Made by a program: the position numbers and the translations under genes. Below the pieces are notes generated by a model, which was given only the letters and a program-made list of their open reading frames with translations, was not told the origin of the DNA and made no database searches. Below are positions 12,511 through 22,910 of a stretch of DNA of 64,000 nt, piece after piece. Every line of letters begins with the position of its first letter. Positions within the stretch are counted from its first letter, which is position 1. The DNA comes from Datisca glomerata (taxonomy: Eukaryota > Streptophyta > Magnoliopsida > Cucurbitales > Datiscaceae), in NCBI GenBank assembly GCA_003255025.1, contig QANY01008960.1:1-64000 (forward strand). The letters run 5' to 3'.

Positions 12511-12834
12511 TCAAAATAAGAATTTGGAAAAAGAAAAAAAGCAAAGAGAGAGAGAGTGAGAGGCAGGAGAAGAAATAGAGAAATAATCTAACTTGATCAC
12601 GTCATCTTGTACTTTATAAATTTCATCAAGAATCATTATCATGGGACCTATCAAAACTCCAAGGCCTGTACCACTGGCTCCTTGATCTTCCCCATTACTA
12701 AGACGCATCTCTGAAATTTGAGACTGCATGCCACCCTGTGCCAAAGCATTTAAGAACTCATAGATCTGCAGCCTATATGGCTCTCCCGACCTGATTGCCA
12801 CTGTCGTAAGAGCTTGAGCAGCCACTAGTCGTAT

Positions 12835-13397
12835 CTGAATAGTGATTATAAAAAGATAACTCGATTACCAAGTTCAGATATTTCATCTAACTTCAGTTGA
12901 ATGGTAGACAATTATGATGCTTATATAGATTATTGATGCAGTGGTAAATAAGCCATGTGGAAAATTGCATGACAATTTTAAAAAAAATATTAAATAAGCA
13001 TGGAGCCAAAAAGAAAACCATATAATGTACCCCCACCCTTGCCAAAAAAATAAAATAAATAAACATGGATAGTCCTATCAAACTTCCAACTTCCACGTGC
13101 ATAAATACATAAGGCTACTAAAACAAAAGACGTGAACAACGTAGCAAAAGAAGTGTCAAGGGAAATATCTTATGTTCCCTCATTTACCCCCCCCCCCCCC
13201 CTAAAAAAAAAATAAGAGAGAAACTATTTTGTACATTCAATGAAGAAATAATCATGCAAGGAAATAGTTAGAAATTGTTTAATAACAAGCAGTAGTTTGC
13301 TACCTTTCATCAAGAGTTGGAAAGCAAATCATGTTTAATATAAAAATGGGTGTAAGCACATAATTACGAATGAGACCTCTCAAGTGGTAACTAATAC
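12835..13397 (-). other. Intron of the TASH3-like fragment
   Basis: GT...AG intron kept between the two exons, which shows the fragment was copied as genomic DNA and not from mRNA. It holds a 15 bp C run (13187-13201) followed by an A run. Confidence 0.55.
13187..13201. repeat. Poly-C tract
   Basis: Fifteen consecutive C followed by an A-rich run; likely hypervariable and prone to sequencing error. Confidence 0.9.
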
Positions 13398-13467
13398 CTC
13401 AGAGCTCTCACTAAAAGCACATCTGTGAAGTCGAGTTAAAGCACCAGCTAAAGTCGGATTACAAGAA

Positions 13468-14282
13468 CTGGCAAGTGATCTGGATTATCGATGAATTTCA
13501 TCCAAGACCTTTTACATCAACAAGAGCATCAAAACTAATTTATTAATAAAGTATGAAATGATAGACAGAATATGTGTTTGATGCTTGAGAAGCAAAATAA
13601 ATGCATAATTTGGTTTTAGGTTATTCTCCCAGTGAACGATGAGTGAATGATCAATACAAAATGTTAAATCCACTTATCTTAGTAACCTAGGAGACTAGAA
13701 AAGTATGTGCAAACCAAGATTTTTCTTACCCTTCTACGAGGAAGTGAATTATTTATAGATGGTGTAAAGTTACTACTAAACTATTACTCTCTCAAAAAGG
13801 GACAATACCATCACTAGAAATTAGAGATTAAATTCACTTGCCAATAAAAAATTATAGTTTCGAAGAAACATGATATGAAAATTGGGTATTGGGTGTAACA
13901 TTTGATTGTTTTCTTAGCTTAAGTCAAAATTCACAAGAATCCAATTACGACATCTAAAAAACAGCCTTAGACAATTTGATTCTTAACCCTAGAGGTTGCA
14001 CAAGCACAATGCTAGGGTTACGGTACTTGATGCACATTAGACAAATTTAAGAAGATAAAATGCCTAAAAATTAATGTATCAGGATAGATCTCTCCCAACG
14101 ATTTATGTTAGGGTTACGGTACAAGAACTCACGCTCGTCATTAGCGCACAAAGTGACGAAAGCCAAGGCATAGCACCTTGGTCAAAGCTCAACCCATTGC
14201 CAAATACATCATTTTCCTTCAAGATCCTAGTGAGTTTGTCCTCTCTTGCGACTGTTCGAGAGAGATCGAGAGCGAGATATAT

Positions 14283-14313
<31 letters not shown>

Positions 14314-14436
14314 TAGAGAGAGAGAGATGTGGAAAGGGAAAAAGAAGTGTAAAAGTTGAAATTATGGTGGCTTAGATAAGATGGCATTTTCGAAAATAAA
14401 ATGAACTTTAGCTAATAACCGAGTTTTTATACTATA
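13468..14436. other. Unassigned sequence beyond the TASH3-like fragment
   Basis: No convincing exon or transposon protein. An 11-13 bp motif (tagggttacggta) occurs twice, at about 14013 and 14108. A compound microsatellite follows at 14277-14328. Confidence 0.4.
14277..14328. repeat. Compound (TA)n(GATA)n(GA)n microsatellite
   Basis: Adjacent runs of TA, TAGA and GA dinucleotide or tetranucleotide units. Confidence 0.9.
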
Positions 14437-14614
14437 AAACAATGATAGTTTATTTTTACACTGTCATCGTAGGTAGGACATTTATGACAATTAATAAAAA
14501 ACTGTCATATTATCAAAATTACCTCACCCAACACTTTTTTTCCTTTGACAGATTTTGTAAAACTGTTATTGTACTAAATAGGTGACTGTCATTGTATCTT
14601 ATTTTTGTAGTAAT
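14437..14614. mobile_element. Possible CACTA-type transposon terminus
   Basis: Reads outwards to tatttttgtagta, which resembles the plant CACTA terminal sequence CACTACAAGAAA in reverse complement. Just inside lie several short repeats of the form TGACAG / CTGTCAT (about 14458, 14500, 14547, 14584), as in CACTA subterminal regions. The opposite terminus was not found and the last bases (taatg) do not match the consensus exactly, so this is tentative. Confidence 0.3.
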
Positions 14615-15920
14615 GCCATACGCCCTCCTTATTTAGTAGATAAATATACTAAAATAATACGTTATTCTTGAATATTTAGTGATATGAGATCTGTGGATTT
14701 CAGATCAATAGTTGCTGATTTTAATTCGTAGCAGTCCAAGTAAGTGGGCTTACATAATGATATGACTCCTATGTTATGATAAGTAACATTTTATATGTAG
14801 TACATACGACTTGTTTTTATTATTTATGATATGGTGATCAAGTACTTTTTACATATTTTATGTATAATGACGTTGTGATCAAGTTAACTACCGCGTGATG
14901 TATGGATTAAGATTGTTTAAGTTACATGGATTGGTTATAATATGTCTTTAAGACAAGTTACATGTTTTACTCATGCACATGTAATAATGTGAATCATGAA
15001 GTTAACTCAAGTAAAGTGATAAGAAAACAAGAGGTAGGTTTAGACGTGTCCCTTGGCTATCAAGTAACCAGACTGCTCATGTAATATTATCAGTTATACG
15101 GTTGAGTGTCACCATGTTCATGTTAGCGTCTATAAGGTTCAGATAACCTTAAGTGACACCAGCTTCAGGGCACCCACTCTGTTTATGTTCATGTTCATGT
15201 TACAAGTTATTTCAAGTTCAAGTTCAAGTATGAATCAGTTCTGATTATGTTTTTAGTTAGTGGATATGTCTAGTCAAATTATGATCAAGCAAGTACAAAT
15301 ATAAGTACAAGTCAAGTTACATGTCAACCATGAATTATGATTATCCAAGACACGTTCAAGTACTTCAATAAATTATTTATGAGTAAGTCATGTTAAATTA
15401 TAATTACATATGTCATTTGATTATGTTCATGACATGTGATGCTTATCAGTATGTGAGTTTACTCACTGAGTATTTTAAAATACTCACTCTACCACAGTTG
15501 ATTATGTTGCAGGTTGTGGCGAGTAGCAGGAGTGAGAGAGTGCCAAAATAAGCTAATCTAGTAACAAGGTTCTTGAAATTTTCAGTTTATGAACAATTAT
15601 AAGACAGTAGAAATGGATTTTCATTAAGTTACAGTTGTTTTAGTAATTTATGATTTACCATGTTTTAAAATCTACGACCAGGTGTTAGATTCTCATATTT
15701 CATGGATTTCTCATATTGACATTATTACAAAGTTTTATATGACATTTATTATGGTTTATTAATTAAGATTTTGTGACTATTTAATGCTTCTGCCATTTAA
15801 TGATAAATGTTTTTCTATTAGGGCAAAATTAGGGTCTTCAATTTGAGAATTTCATTAAATGTTTTCAAATGAATTGGGACTTTGATTTGTGAAATTACAT
15901 GCGTGTTTAACCCTCGAGGA
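14615..15920. other. LTR-like non-coding sequence
   Basis: No coding capacity. Repeated short words (gttcatg, caagttca) and a block near 15455-15520 (tactcactctacc ... ttgcaggttgtggcgagtagc) recall LTRs of plant chromoviral gypsy elements. Ends and partner LTR are not visible, so the assignment is a guess. Confidence 0.3.
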
Positions 15921-16972
15921 TCAGGGTGGTACATCTTCAACCTTGGCCCATTCAGTCGCAGGTAGGGACTCTTTAGCCACTTCCAAGGCTTCAATAAACC
16001 TCTGTTGTTCGGCCACCGCAACAGCGTCATCCTGAGCCATTCTTTCAAGAGCACTCTGAAGCACATCCTCACATTTCTTTAACTATTCGTTCTAGGTTTA
16101 AAGACGGTAAAAAATGGTGTGACATTCCATTACTTCTTTACGAAGACTCACCAGATCCTAGTCTCGAGCTAGGTGATGCTCTTGAAGAACGTTTTGGTGG
16201 ATAACAACTTGAAAGAAGGATAAAAATACATAAGTGTGGGTAAGCGAAATTTCAAAAAAAAAAATGAAAAAGAGAAAAAGTGAACTCGCTCTCATCAGAT
16301 TATGTCTTAGAGAGCTGATGAGGTCGACCATACTGGTGCTGCGGGTAGTAGTTGTGTTCACATCAGATTGGATGCCATGCAAAACGATATGAGAAAGTCG
16401 GGCGTCATCAAAAAAGCTAACTGATGCCAGAACGAGAGCATTAGTAAACCTTCTCCATCTCTAGAGAATGAGATTTACAGCCGTTCCTTGAGAACCAGAA
16501 GCAGTTGCGAGAGCAGGTTCATGCGGGGCAGCGGGTGCATGAGGCGGATGAGATTCAGAGTGTACATATGGACCTCTTTCTAGACATCTCGAGCATGGGG
16601 AGTAGAAGGAGGGGGAGTCATTCGGGAGGAGCTTAAAGAGTCCGTCCTCATACGAACGCTTCTTTCAAAATTCCCGACAAGGGCGCTGCGCAGCCTCTTC
16701 GACATTTCAATGCTTGCAGTAGCTATGTCAAACAAGACTTGCTCCTTTTCCATATCCAATGACCCGGTGGAGCCTGAATCAGAGTTGATAGAGATTGAGT
16801 GGAAGGAAGGAACAAGAATACCTCTTAGGATTGAAGAAGTTGATGGCGGGGCAACGGGAACTACCGTTGGGGAAAATGCTATGTTGATTTCCCTCCGTGG
16901 ATCAAGAAGCTCGAACCACCTCCTCTTCGGGCAACGGTAAGCTGCAGACACCTGTGCAATGACGAATTTCAA
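15921..16972 (-). pseudogene. Tat antisense ORF (decayed)
   Basis: Minus strand, just inside the 3' LTR. 16972-16580 is open (130 codons) and includes RRWFELLDPRREINIAF and an S/T/P-rich tail. After interruptions, the frame that ends at the TGA at 15921 reads DLVSLRKEVMECH, then ALERMAQDDAVAVAEQQRF, then EALEVAKESLPATEW and stops after VEDVPP. The second half is heptad-like and acidic (coiled coil likely). Plant Tat elements are known to carry an antisense ORF of unknown function between pol and the 3' LTR; position, orientation and the acidic C-terminal ending fit. At least three stops plus frameshifts break it. Confidence 0.55.
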
Positions 16973-17584
16973 AATGTAAGGCCTTTTGTTTACTTTTTAT
17001 CTGCCATCACCGCTCCAATTTCCATCAAGAAGAAGGGTGTCCTACTCCCAGCCTTTATCTTCCTTTGCGAGGTCCAAAATCAATGGCCCCCCTCTTGTTT
17101 CCAGGGCGAGGAGCGAGGTAGTAACTCTTCTCGCGACACTTAGCTATGTATACAGTTCAAAGCTCGTCGATACCCAATCCTAGATTGTACCTCCTATTTA
17201 TAACTTTGAAATAAAGGAGGACTCTATACGAAATCGGGGTGAACTGAGATAGGGCAAGGCTAAAAGTGCAGAAAAATTCCTGAAATAAGGGTAAGAATGG
17301 GAGTTTTAGTCCTAAGGATGTACATAAGGCTAAGGGTAATTGATATGGAGATCTATAACGGACCCCTAAGGAAGTACTCTCTCCTAACGCACATATGACA
17401 TCGGGGAGAAAACCTTTCGGTAATGATCCATCAACTACCTAAACTCATCCGGAGTTATAACTAGGGAATCTGTAGGTTTGAAAACGGTTTCATCTTCCAT
17501 GACTCTAAGAAGAAATGAAAAACCAGAAAACACAGAAGAAGGGGAAGGAAGAATATGAAAAATGTTTTATTTTGAAACGGTTCA

Positions 17585-17895
17585 GTGAAAGGACATTTGC
17601 AGGTACTCAAGAAAAGACCAATTAGAAGAGGGCACATAGATAGTTGATATGACAATTTGGAAGAAGAAGTAAAGACTGTTGATTTAATTAAAGGGGGCGA
17701 GATCAATTCGTTTGTTGTTATTGATTTAATTTTATAGAATATATTGTTAATTATCTTTTTGGTGGAAATAGATGAACTCAAATATATTTTATGTAATCAT
17801 TTAAAAACTTATAAATAGAGGTCAATAATCAAGTAATAACACACAGTTTTTTATTCTCCCTCATTTATTTTCTTATTTCGAGAGTGAAGAAATAT
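17585..17895 (+). mobile_element. Tat element 3' LTR
   Basis: From 17607 (tcaagaaaagacc) to about 17890 (agtgaagaaata) this matches the 5' LTR, including the TATA-like ataaatag near 17811. It ends directly against the right copy of the flanking ~100 bp repeat. The left edge is uncertain because the first 40 bp of the two LTRs align poorly. Confidence 0.65.
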
Positions 17896-17999
17896 TTTCC
17901 TTTTTAATATAAACGGTTTTTGGTTTTTGCTTTTGCTTGGATGGTTGGATGGTGGGGTTTTGTGGCTTCACTGTATTCCTTTCTCGATTCCGTGCATCT
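17896..17999 (+). repeat. Right copy of the ~100 bp direct repeat flanking the Tat element
   Basis: Counterpart of 1681-1778. It keeps two CpG sites (ctcgatt, ttccgtg) that are TG/TA in the left copy. It continues smoothly into the sequence upstream of the SICKLE-like gene, so it is the better candidate for the ancestral copy. Confidence 0.75.
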
Positions 18000-18520
18000 C
18001 TTTCCCCCATTTAGCCCTCTTGTGAATTGTAGTCTTTCGTGGGAATAAGGTCTGCAGTTTCTGGTTTCTCATACTTTTATTTTATTTGCTTAGATACAAT
18101 TACCTCGAGACAAAAACAATAGCTCATTAGATTCCGTTTCTGAGAATTCCCATTAATCTAGTAAGAACCAACAGTAATACCCTCTGTTTTCTGTTCCTTT
18201 TGGTCTTTTTTTGGAAACATTCTTTTTGGTCTATAATGCTAATGTGGGAAACTTGCTTTTCTTTTGATCCTTAGAAGTTTAGAAGTACTACTCACAGAAA
18301 CCCCGAGGAAGGACCTAGGGACGGTGGTGTAGTCAAGAGGTGAGGGTGATTGATCGCACTAAACAAGAATGATTATTTTTTAGTAGAGAGAATTTTTTAT
18401 TTTTGTCTTATTTTTATTTTTGAATCTACTTATTTTTCAATTATGACTACTGTTTCTTTAGCTTTAGCCTTTACTTTCAGTTTTAACCCTAAAATATTTT
18501 ATTTTTAGCCCTTTAACAAA
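18000..18520. other. Upstream region of the SICKLE-like gene
   Basis: No reading frame. It probably holds the proximal promoter. Pyrimidine-rich stretches and the first AACCCTAA-like word (about 18484) are seen. Confidence 0.4.
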
Positions 18521-18529
18521 AAACCCTAA
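18521..18529 (+). promoter_or_regulatory. Telo-box (AAACCCTAA)
   Basis: Exact AAACCCTAA, with two near copies (taaccctaaa at about 18483 and atccctaaaa at about 18531). Telo-boxes are known in plant promoters of housekeeping, translation-related and Polycomb-target genes. It lies about 150 bp upstream of the first leader donor site. Confidence 0.6.
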
Positions 18530-18672
18530 TATCCCTAAAACTGCCCAAATTTCCTACAATCCCGAATTTCCCCTAAAACTAATCCTCCCCGAGCCCGACG
18601 GCGACGGAGCCCTGCGTGTTGCGACCGACCGAGTCCCTGCGAGTCCGAGTTCCGACCGAGCTACTCCGCGAG

Positions 18673-18675
<3 letters not shown>

Positions 18676-18703
<28 letters not shown>
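18676..18703. repeat. (CT)14 microsatellite at the start of the leader intron
   Basis: Perfect CT run only 3 bp after the proposed splice donor. Confidence 0.9.
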
Positions 18704-18705
<2 letters not shown>

Positions 18706-19299
18706 TTGCTTTTCTGTTACCTTTCCGTTACTGAAATATTTCAGGGTTTCTCGACTTTCCATCGTATTAATATGTTTTTGCTCTCCAGTAATTTCCGTGA
18801 TGAATGCTTGCTGAGTATTGCTGCTCAACTTTCTCATTCTAACTTTAGCTTATCTGTAATTTTTTGTTCTAATCTTTATCTTAATCTGATAGCTTGAGTT
18901 AATCTTTTATGCTGGGATCCTGGAAAATTTAAGAAGTTAAAGCACGAGTGTGATGAATTTTTTTATCTTGTTACGATTTTGCTGAGAAATATGGAAGCTA
19001 CCGATTCACAACAAGTTATTGATCGAGTGCATAACTGGCGGTTATTTATTCCACATCTGTCTATTTAGTTTTTTTTTTCTCTTTCCTTTTCTGAAAATTT
19101 TCTGTTTTTCGTTGTGTGATGTAAATTATTCTTGTTATGTTTTGTTGTTGACTACTTGTTTGGTTGGTCGATGCAAATTTTTTTTTTAGAACTTGAATTT
19201 TAATGAAAAGTTGTCGAGTGCAGTCATATATCTTGGTATTTCTCTCTCATACATATGTGTGTATGTGCATATATGTTAGAATAATATAACATATATTAT

Positions 19300-19302
<3 letters not shown>

Positions 19303-19332
<30 letters not shown>
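19303..19332. repeat. (CT)n microsatellite inside the leader intron
   Basis: About 15 CT units; second such run in the same intron. Confidence 0.9.
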
Positions 19333-19334
<2 letters not shown>

Positions 19335-19698
19335 TTTGATAGTTGTCGAGTGCACTTATCTTTATATTTCTTGTACATTGTTACTTAGCTGCTTGCTGTT
19401 ATGTTAATAGATCCATCATCCTTTTCCGACTAGGAAGTGTTATCCTATTTTCATTGTATAATTTTTTTTACCCCGACATACTTTCTTCGCATCAAAGCAT
19501 CTTTACTATGTGAATATTTTTCTCCTCAAATAATTGTGTAGAATGTAGATATTAATATGACTATACTTCAGAATTTCCAATTGTGGAAAGTTGATTGGTG
19601 ATAACAGATATTAGCCTCCTCTGACTTATTAGATTTTTAGATCAGAATTGTCGTGTTAGGTGATAAAAGAGGGGACATTATTGAAACTATCAGGTTAA

Positions 19699-21738
19699 AT
19701 GGAGGAGTCTGAGAAAAGGAGGGAAAGGCTGAGAGCAATGCGCATGGAAGCCGCTGAGGCTGAAGTTTGTGATAATGTTCATGCCCCTGCTTTTCCTAGT
19801 GGTCTTTCGAACCCTTTGATCGAAACCTCTGCAACAACACCAGAGTCGGTAGAATTTCATTCTGCTCCTCGGTTTGACTTTTACACTGACCCCATGGCAG
19901 CATTTTCTTCTAACAAGAGGAGAAGTAATGTAGGTAGCCAGATTGTATCACATAATCCTGCACCTTCCAACTATGGTGGCTCTCCAACGTCACAGTTGTC
20001 ATCAAATTTACCAGGTATTTAAGTACTATTTGTCTTTGCTCTTGCTCTGTGCTTATAACTTTTCAAATGTCTAGTTGATGGACTAGAGCATTCCGAAAGA
20101 AATGGATTAATGAAACTTGTTTGACTGGCTTGGTAGCCTGGAAATTTAGATTTCCCATGCTTAGATTTGAGCAGCACTAATTTTGGCAGGTTGATCATAT
20201 TTCTGTATTTTCTTTGTAATTATGTAAATCTCTCTACGGACATACTTCATATATAATAATAATTGAAGATTGCCACTTTTAGGATACTAGTCAAGTATCA
20301 CGTGCGAAGCATGTGTCTTGACCTATGATATTTTAACTCATTCACAAATTTTGTTTACATGGAGTTATAGAATGTGATATACACGACCATGAAAAATAAA
20401 TCGAGTAAAATGAAGTAAAACAAATTATGTATATAATAAGAGATTTGCTTGATGTGCTTAATACAAATTTTATATCATTAAGTTTTAAAAGAGTCTTGTA
20501 ATCCATGCTACCTAAAATAATTAGCTAAAGAAATACTTAGTTAATTTGAGACTAATCATTTGCTTTGACTATTTTAGATAGTAATAGTGAGGAGAAAATG
20601 TCTTTAAACAAAATAATTGAAAAACTCTTCATGTAATTTTTTATGTTTAATTTTGAGTTAAAAAATAATGTAGAAAATTTCGTAGTTAGTTGGGGTAATA
20701 TTGTCCAAAGTTGTTTTCCCTACTTCTACATTTTTTTATACAGTATAGATAAATATATGATTTGATATGATGATATTGAAGATAAATCTCTCAACTAGGT
20801 TACTAAATTAGAAAATAATATATTAGCTCCTGAAATCGGTAAATGTTAGCTTTCCTAATATTCTTCATTCTGCGACAAGTTGGGCCTATGCTTCTGATAT
20901 GGATGGAATTTGGATTAGGTTGCACGAAGTTCTGTGACTTTGTCATCATCCTACTAACACTTCTATTTTTAATCACCTGAAGTTTCTTCCCAACTTGAAT
21001 GATAGTCAATCATCTTTTCTTTTCATCTAAAATTTATGTATATTTTTATTGTGATTTAAGGTTTTGAATCCTTCAGGCCAAAGGGTGTATCAAGCTCGTG
21101 GTTTTAGTTACAACTCTGGTCCCAATGGAAACCCAATGGGAATGACAAACCAATTTCCATTGCACCAAGGAACTACCCATGTTCTGAACGGATTTGGAAT
21201 CGCAGCTCAGCATTATTATCCAATTGATCCAGCAAGAGGATGCGTTTTTCCAAACCCTGGTTTTGGACCAACTGGTAGCACTGCGCAAGGCAGAGCACAA
21301 TGGTTTGGCCATAGTCCGAGCCCTAGTTCAGGATATGGAGGCAGCCCTGGTCCCAGTCCTAGTCCTGGAAGAGGTCGGGGCCACTGGCCTGGAAGCAATA
21401 TGAGCCCCAGTTCAGGATGGGCAAGTGGACGAGGGTCGGGTTCTCACAGCCATCCGTCAGGGGGCAATAAAACAGCAGGTTTGGGGCGATTTTATGATGA
21501 ATCCATGATAGAAGACCCTTGGAAATTTTTGAAACCGGTTATATGGAAGACTGTAAATACCACATCGTATAATTTGAATGGCTCCAACTCTTCAATGTCA
21601 TGGACACAATTAGGATCTCTTGGTTCAAAAAGACCGAGAGCTTCAGAAACTTCGAGCAAGTCCGGCTCTCAACCAAGCCTTGCAGAGTACCTAGCTGCCT
21701 CATTTAATGAAGCGGTCAATGAGACATCAAATAAATGA
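19699..21738 (+). CDS. SIC: SICKLE-like protein (two coding exons)
   Basis: Coding exons 19699-20014 and 21077-21738 join in phase 1 to give 325 residues with no stop. Splice sites are ccag|gtattt and ccttcag|gcc. The N-terminus MEESEKRRERLRAMRMEAAE is a basic/acidic helix; residues about 107-205 are rich in G, P, Q and S, with SPSPSS/PGPSPSPGRGRG repeats; residues 251-263 carry EDPWKFLKPVIWK, followed by a KRPRAS basic patch. Length, helix and the EDPW motif fit, from memory, plant SICKLE (At4g24500, about 319 aa), a nuclear proline-rich protein needed for microRNA biogenesis and intron turnover/splicing. A leader intron and telo-box support an expressed housekeeping-type gene. It is the only complete host gene in the window and ends before the transposon-rich 22-26 kb stretch. 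The start is fixed by the family N-terminus and the upstream splice acceptor. Confidence 0.75.
20015..21076 (+). other. Coding intron of the SICKLE-like gene
   Basis: 1062 nt GT-AG intron, AT-rich. It contains the block atcacgtgcgaagcatgtgt near 20298, a word commonly seen in dispersed plant repeats, so part of it may be an old insertion. Confidence 0.7.
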
Positions 21739-22343
21739 TATAGGCTCTTGATTGTGATGACCAACTTGGTAATAAGATTACACTGAAGATGATTTAGAGG
21801 GTCATGCACTGCAGTAGGAAATAAGTTTGTACGACTGAGTGATGATATGTAATTAATTTGCAGCAAGTGAAAGTATTAAGTGAAAGTATTATGAGGTGTT
21901 TTACGTTGGGAATGAAATGATTTTGGTTCGATTCATGATGTTCCTTTTACGTGTAATATATTCTTATTTGTTGGACGGACAAAAAGTCTGTTGGCGTTGG
22001 GTACTTCAATTGTGTTAGAGTTTACGCAAATATTGTACCCAAGTACACAAAACTGGTTCTAATAGTAATGCATATCAGGACCAGGACCGGTATATGTAAT
22101 GTAATGGTGAGAATCACCAAATGTAATTGATCATGTTGGACCCTTCAGAAAATATGGGATAATTCCAATACCTAACCACTGGCACGTTACACTCACAGAG
22201 TTCAATATAAAGGCTACGTTGAAATGGAGTTCAAAGTTTGCGGATTGAATTGACAAAAACTAAAATTTAGAGACCAAAAATGAAAATAAGTTATTAAGTT
22301 ATTAGTTTAACTTTTAACATAAATAAGTTATTAGTTTACTTTA
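21739..22343. other. 3' flank of the SICKLE-like gene
   Basis: Likely 3' UTR to roughly 21960 (T-rich, with gtaatatattc near 21953), then intergenic sequence. Nothing else recognised. Confidence 0.4.
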
Positions 22344-22349
22344 GGGTGT

Positions 22350-22573
22350 GTTTGGTTTAACTTGTTAAAATAAACTACTTGTTTATTGAAATTAGTATTT
22401 CTAAGATCAAATTTTAAGTGATCAAATAACGTGATAATTATTTATAAATTATTTTATTAAATTAAATGAGTCATAAAAAATTAATTTATAAATAATTATC
22501 ATATCATTTAATCACTTAAAATTTGATCAATTATTTAATTATTCTAAAATTATTCTTTATGTTAAACCTAAAC
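22350..22573. mobile_element. Palindromic MITE (foldback)
   Basis: Termini gtttggtttaac (22350-22361) and its near inverse gttaaacctaaac (22561-22573). Inside, arms 22405-22450 and 22483-22528 pair at 42 of 46 positions with a 32 nt loop. There is no coding capacity. Ends resemble Tourist/hAT-type MITEs; the superfamily is not certain because the target duplication is not clear. Confidence 0.7.
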
Positions 22574-22910
22574 TAATCTATTTAGTTTAATTTTTTTTAA
22601 TGTCCTTCACATACTCAAAATTTCCCATTTTTTATTTGCTAAAGGTGAGAAGCAGAGCAGCTGTCGTCGTGCTGCGAAGCAGAAGAACTGGAGTAGGGGC
22701 ACTGCCGTAATCGTTGGCGCTGTCGTGCGTTGTTGCCTTCCTCGGTCAACGTCTTTCAGCTCCTACTCTCCCTTCCGTACCGTTACGTTTTTATTTCTCA
22801 TGACCTTTGAAGCAATTTGTCTTCGACTTCTTGGTTTTGTTGCGCTTAAATCATTCTATCCTCGAACTTGAGAGGTTTCACTTTAAATTGTTCCCCAAAT
22901 TTGATTTCTA
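22574..22910. other. Short GC-richer segment, no gene recognised
   Basis: 22640-22780 is richer in GC than its surroundings and is followed by T-rich sequence, like a gene 5' leader and first intron. No coding exon follows; the LINE remnant starts immediately after. Confidence 0.3.

Larger units (their letters stand above)
12592..13467 (-). pseudogene. TASH3-like gene fragment, two exons
   Basis: Minus strand. Exon A 13467-13398 (70 nt) reads S-C-N-P-T-L-A-G-A-L...CAFSESSE; exon B 12834-12592 reads IRLVAAQALTTVAIRSGEP, then LQIYEFLNALAQGG, then LSNGEDQGASGTGLGVLI. Both exons join in phase 0 across a 563 nt intron with GT donor (13397) and AG acceptor (12835-12836); exon A is preceded by a ccag acceptor. 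The joined 104 codons are free of stops. From memory this matches the SH3-domain TPLATE endocytic-complex subunit TASH3 (At2g07360 type), an HEAT/ARM-rich protein of over 1000 residues, so only a small piece is here. The donor after exon B is missing. It sits among transposons, so it is a captured or relic fragment, not a working gene. Confidence 0.6.
1779..17895 (+). mobile_element. Decayed Tat-lineage Ty3/gypsy retrotransposon with nested insertions
   Basis: Composite element bounded by two related LTRs (1779-2138 and about 17585-17895). Left half carries gag, protease, RT, RNase H and a second RNase H-like domain in + orientation. Right half carries an antisense ORF just inside the 3' LTR. 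Dual RNase H and an antisense ORF between pol and the 3' LTR are known traits of the plant Tat lineage (Ogre/Retand/TatIV relatives). Integrase breaks off near 6535, where a reversed copia element begins; the rest of integrase is not visible. Every coding part has stops or frameshifts, so the element is dead. Confidence 0.7.
18673..19693 (+). other. 5' leader intron of the SICKLE-like gene
   Basis: Donor gcgag|gtactc at 18673 and acceptor tatcag at 19693, five bases before the ATG. The intron starts with a long CT repeat and is T-rich, typical of plant leader introns, which often raise expression. Splicing is inferred from sequence only. Confidence 0.6.

Noticed and set aside
14103..14387. 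94-codon minus-strand frame with Tyr/Ile/Ser repeats
   Set aside because: Produced by translating the TA/GATA/GA microsatellite.
18616..18897. 93-codon open frame upstream of the SICKLE-like gene
   Set aside because: It runs through the (CT)n repeat and the proposed leader intron donor; the leucine/serine run is just the repeat translated.
21073..21403. Open frames on the minus strand and in another + frame across the SICKLE exon
   Set aside because: Shadows of the real coding exon, whose frame is supported by the splice phase and the family C-terminal motif.
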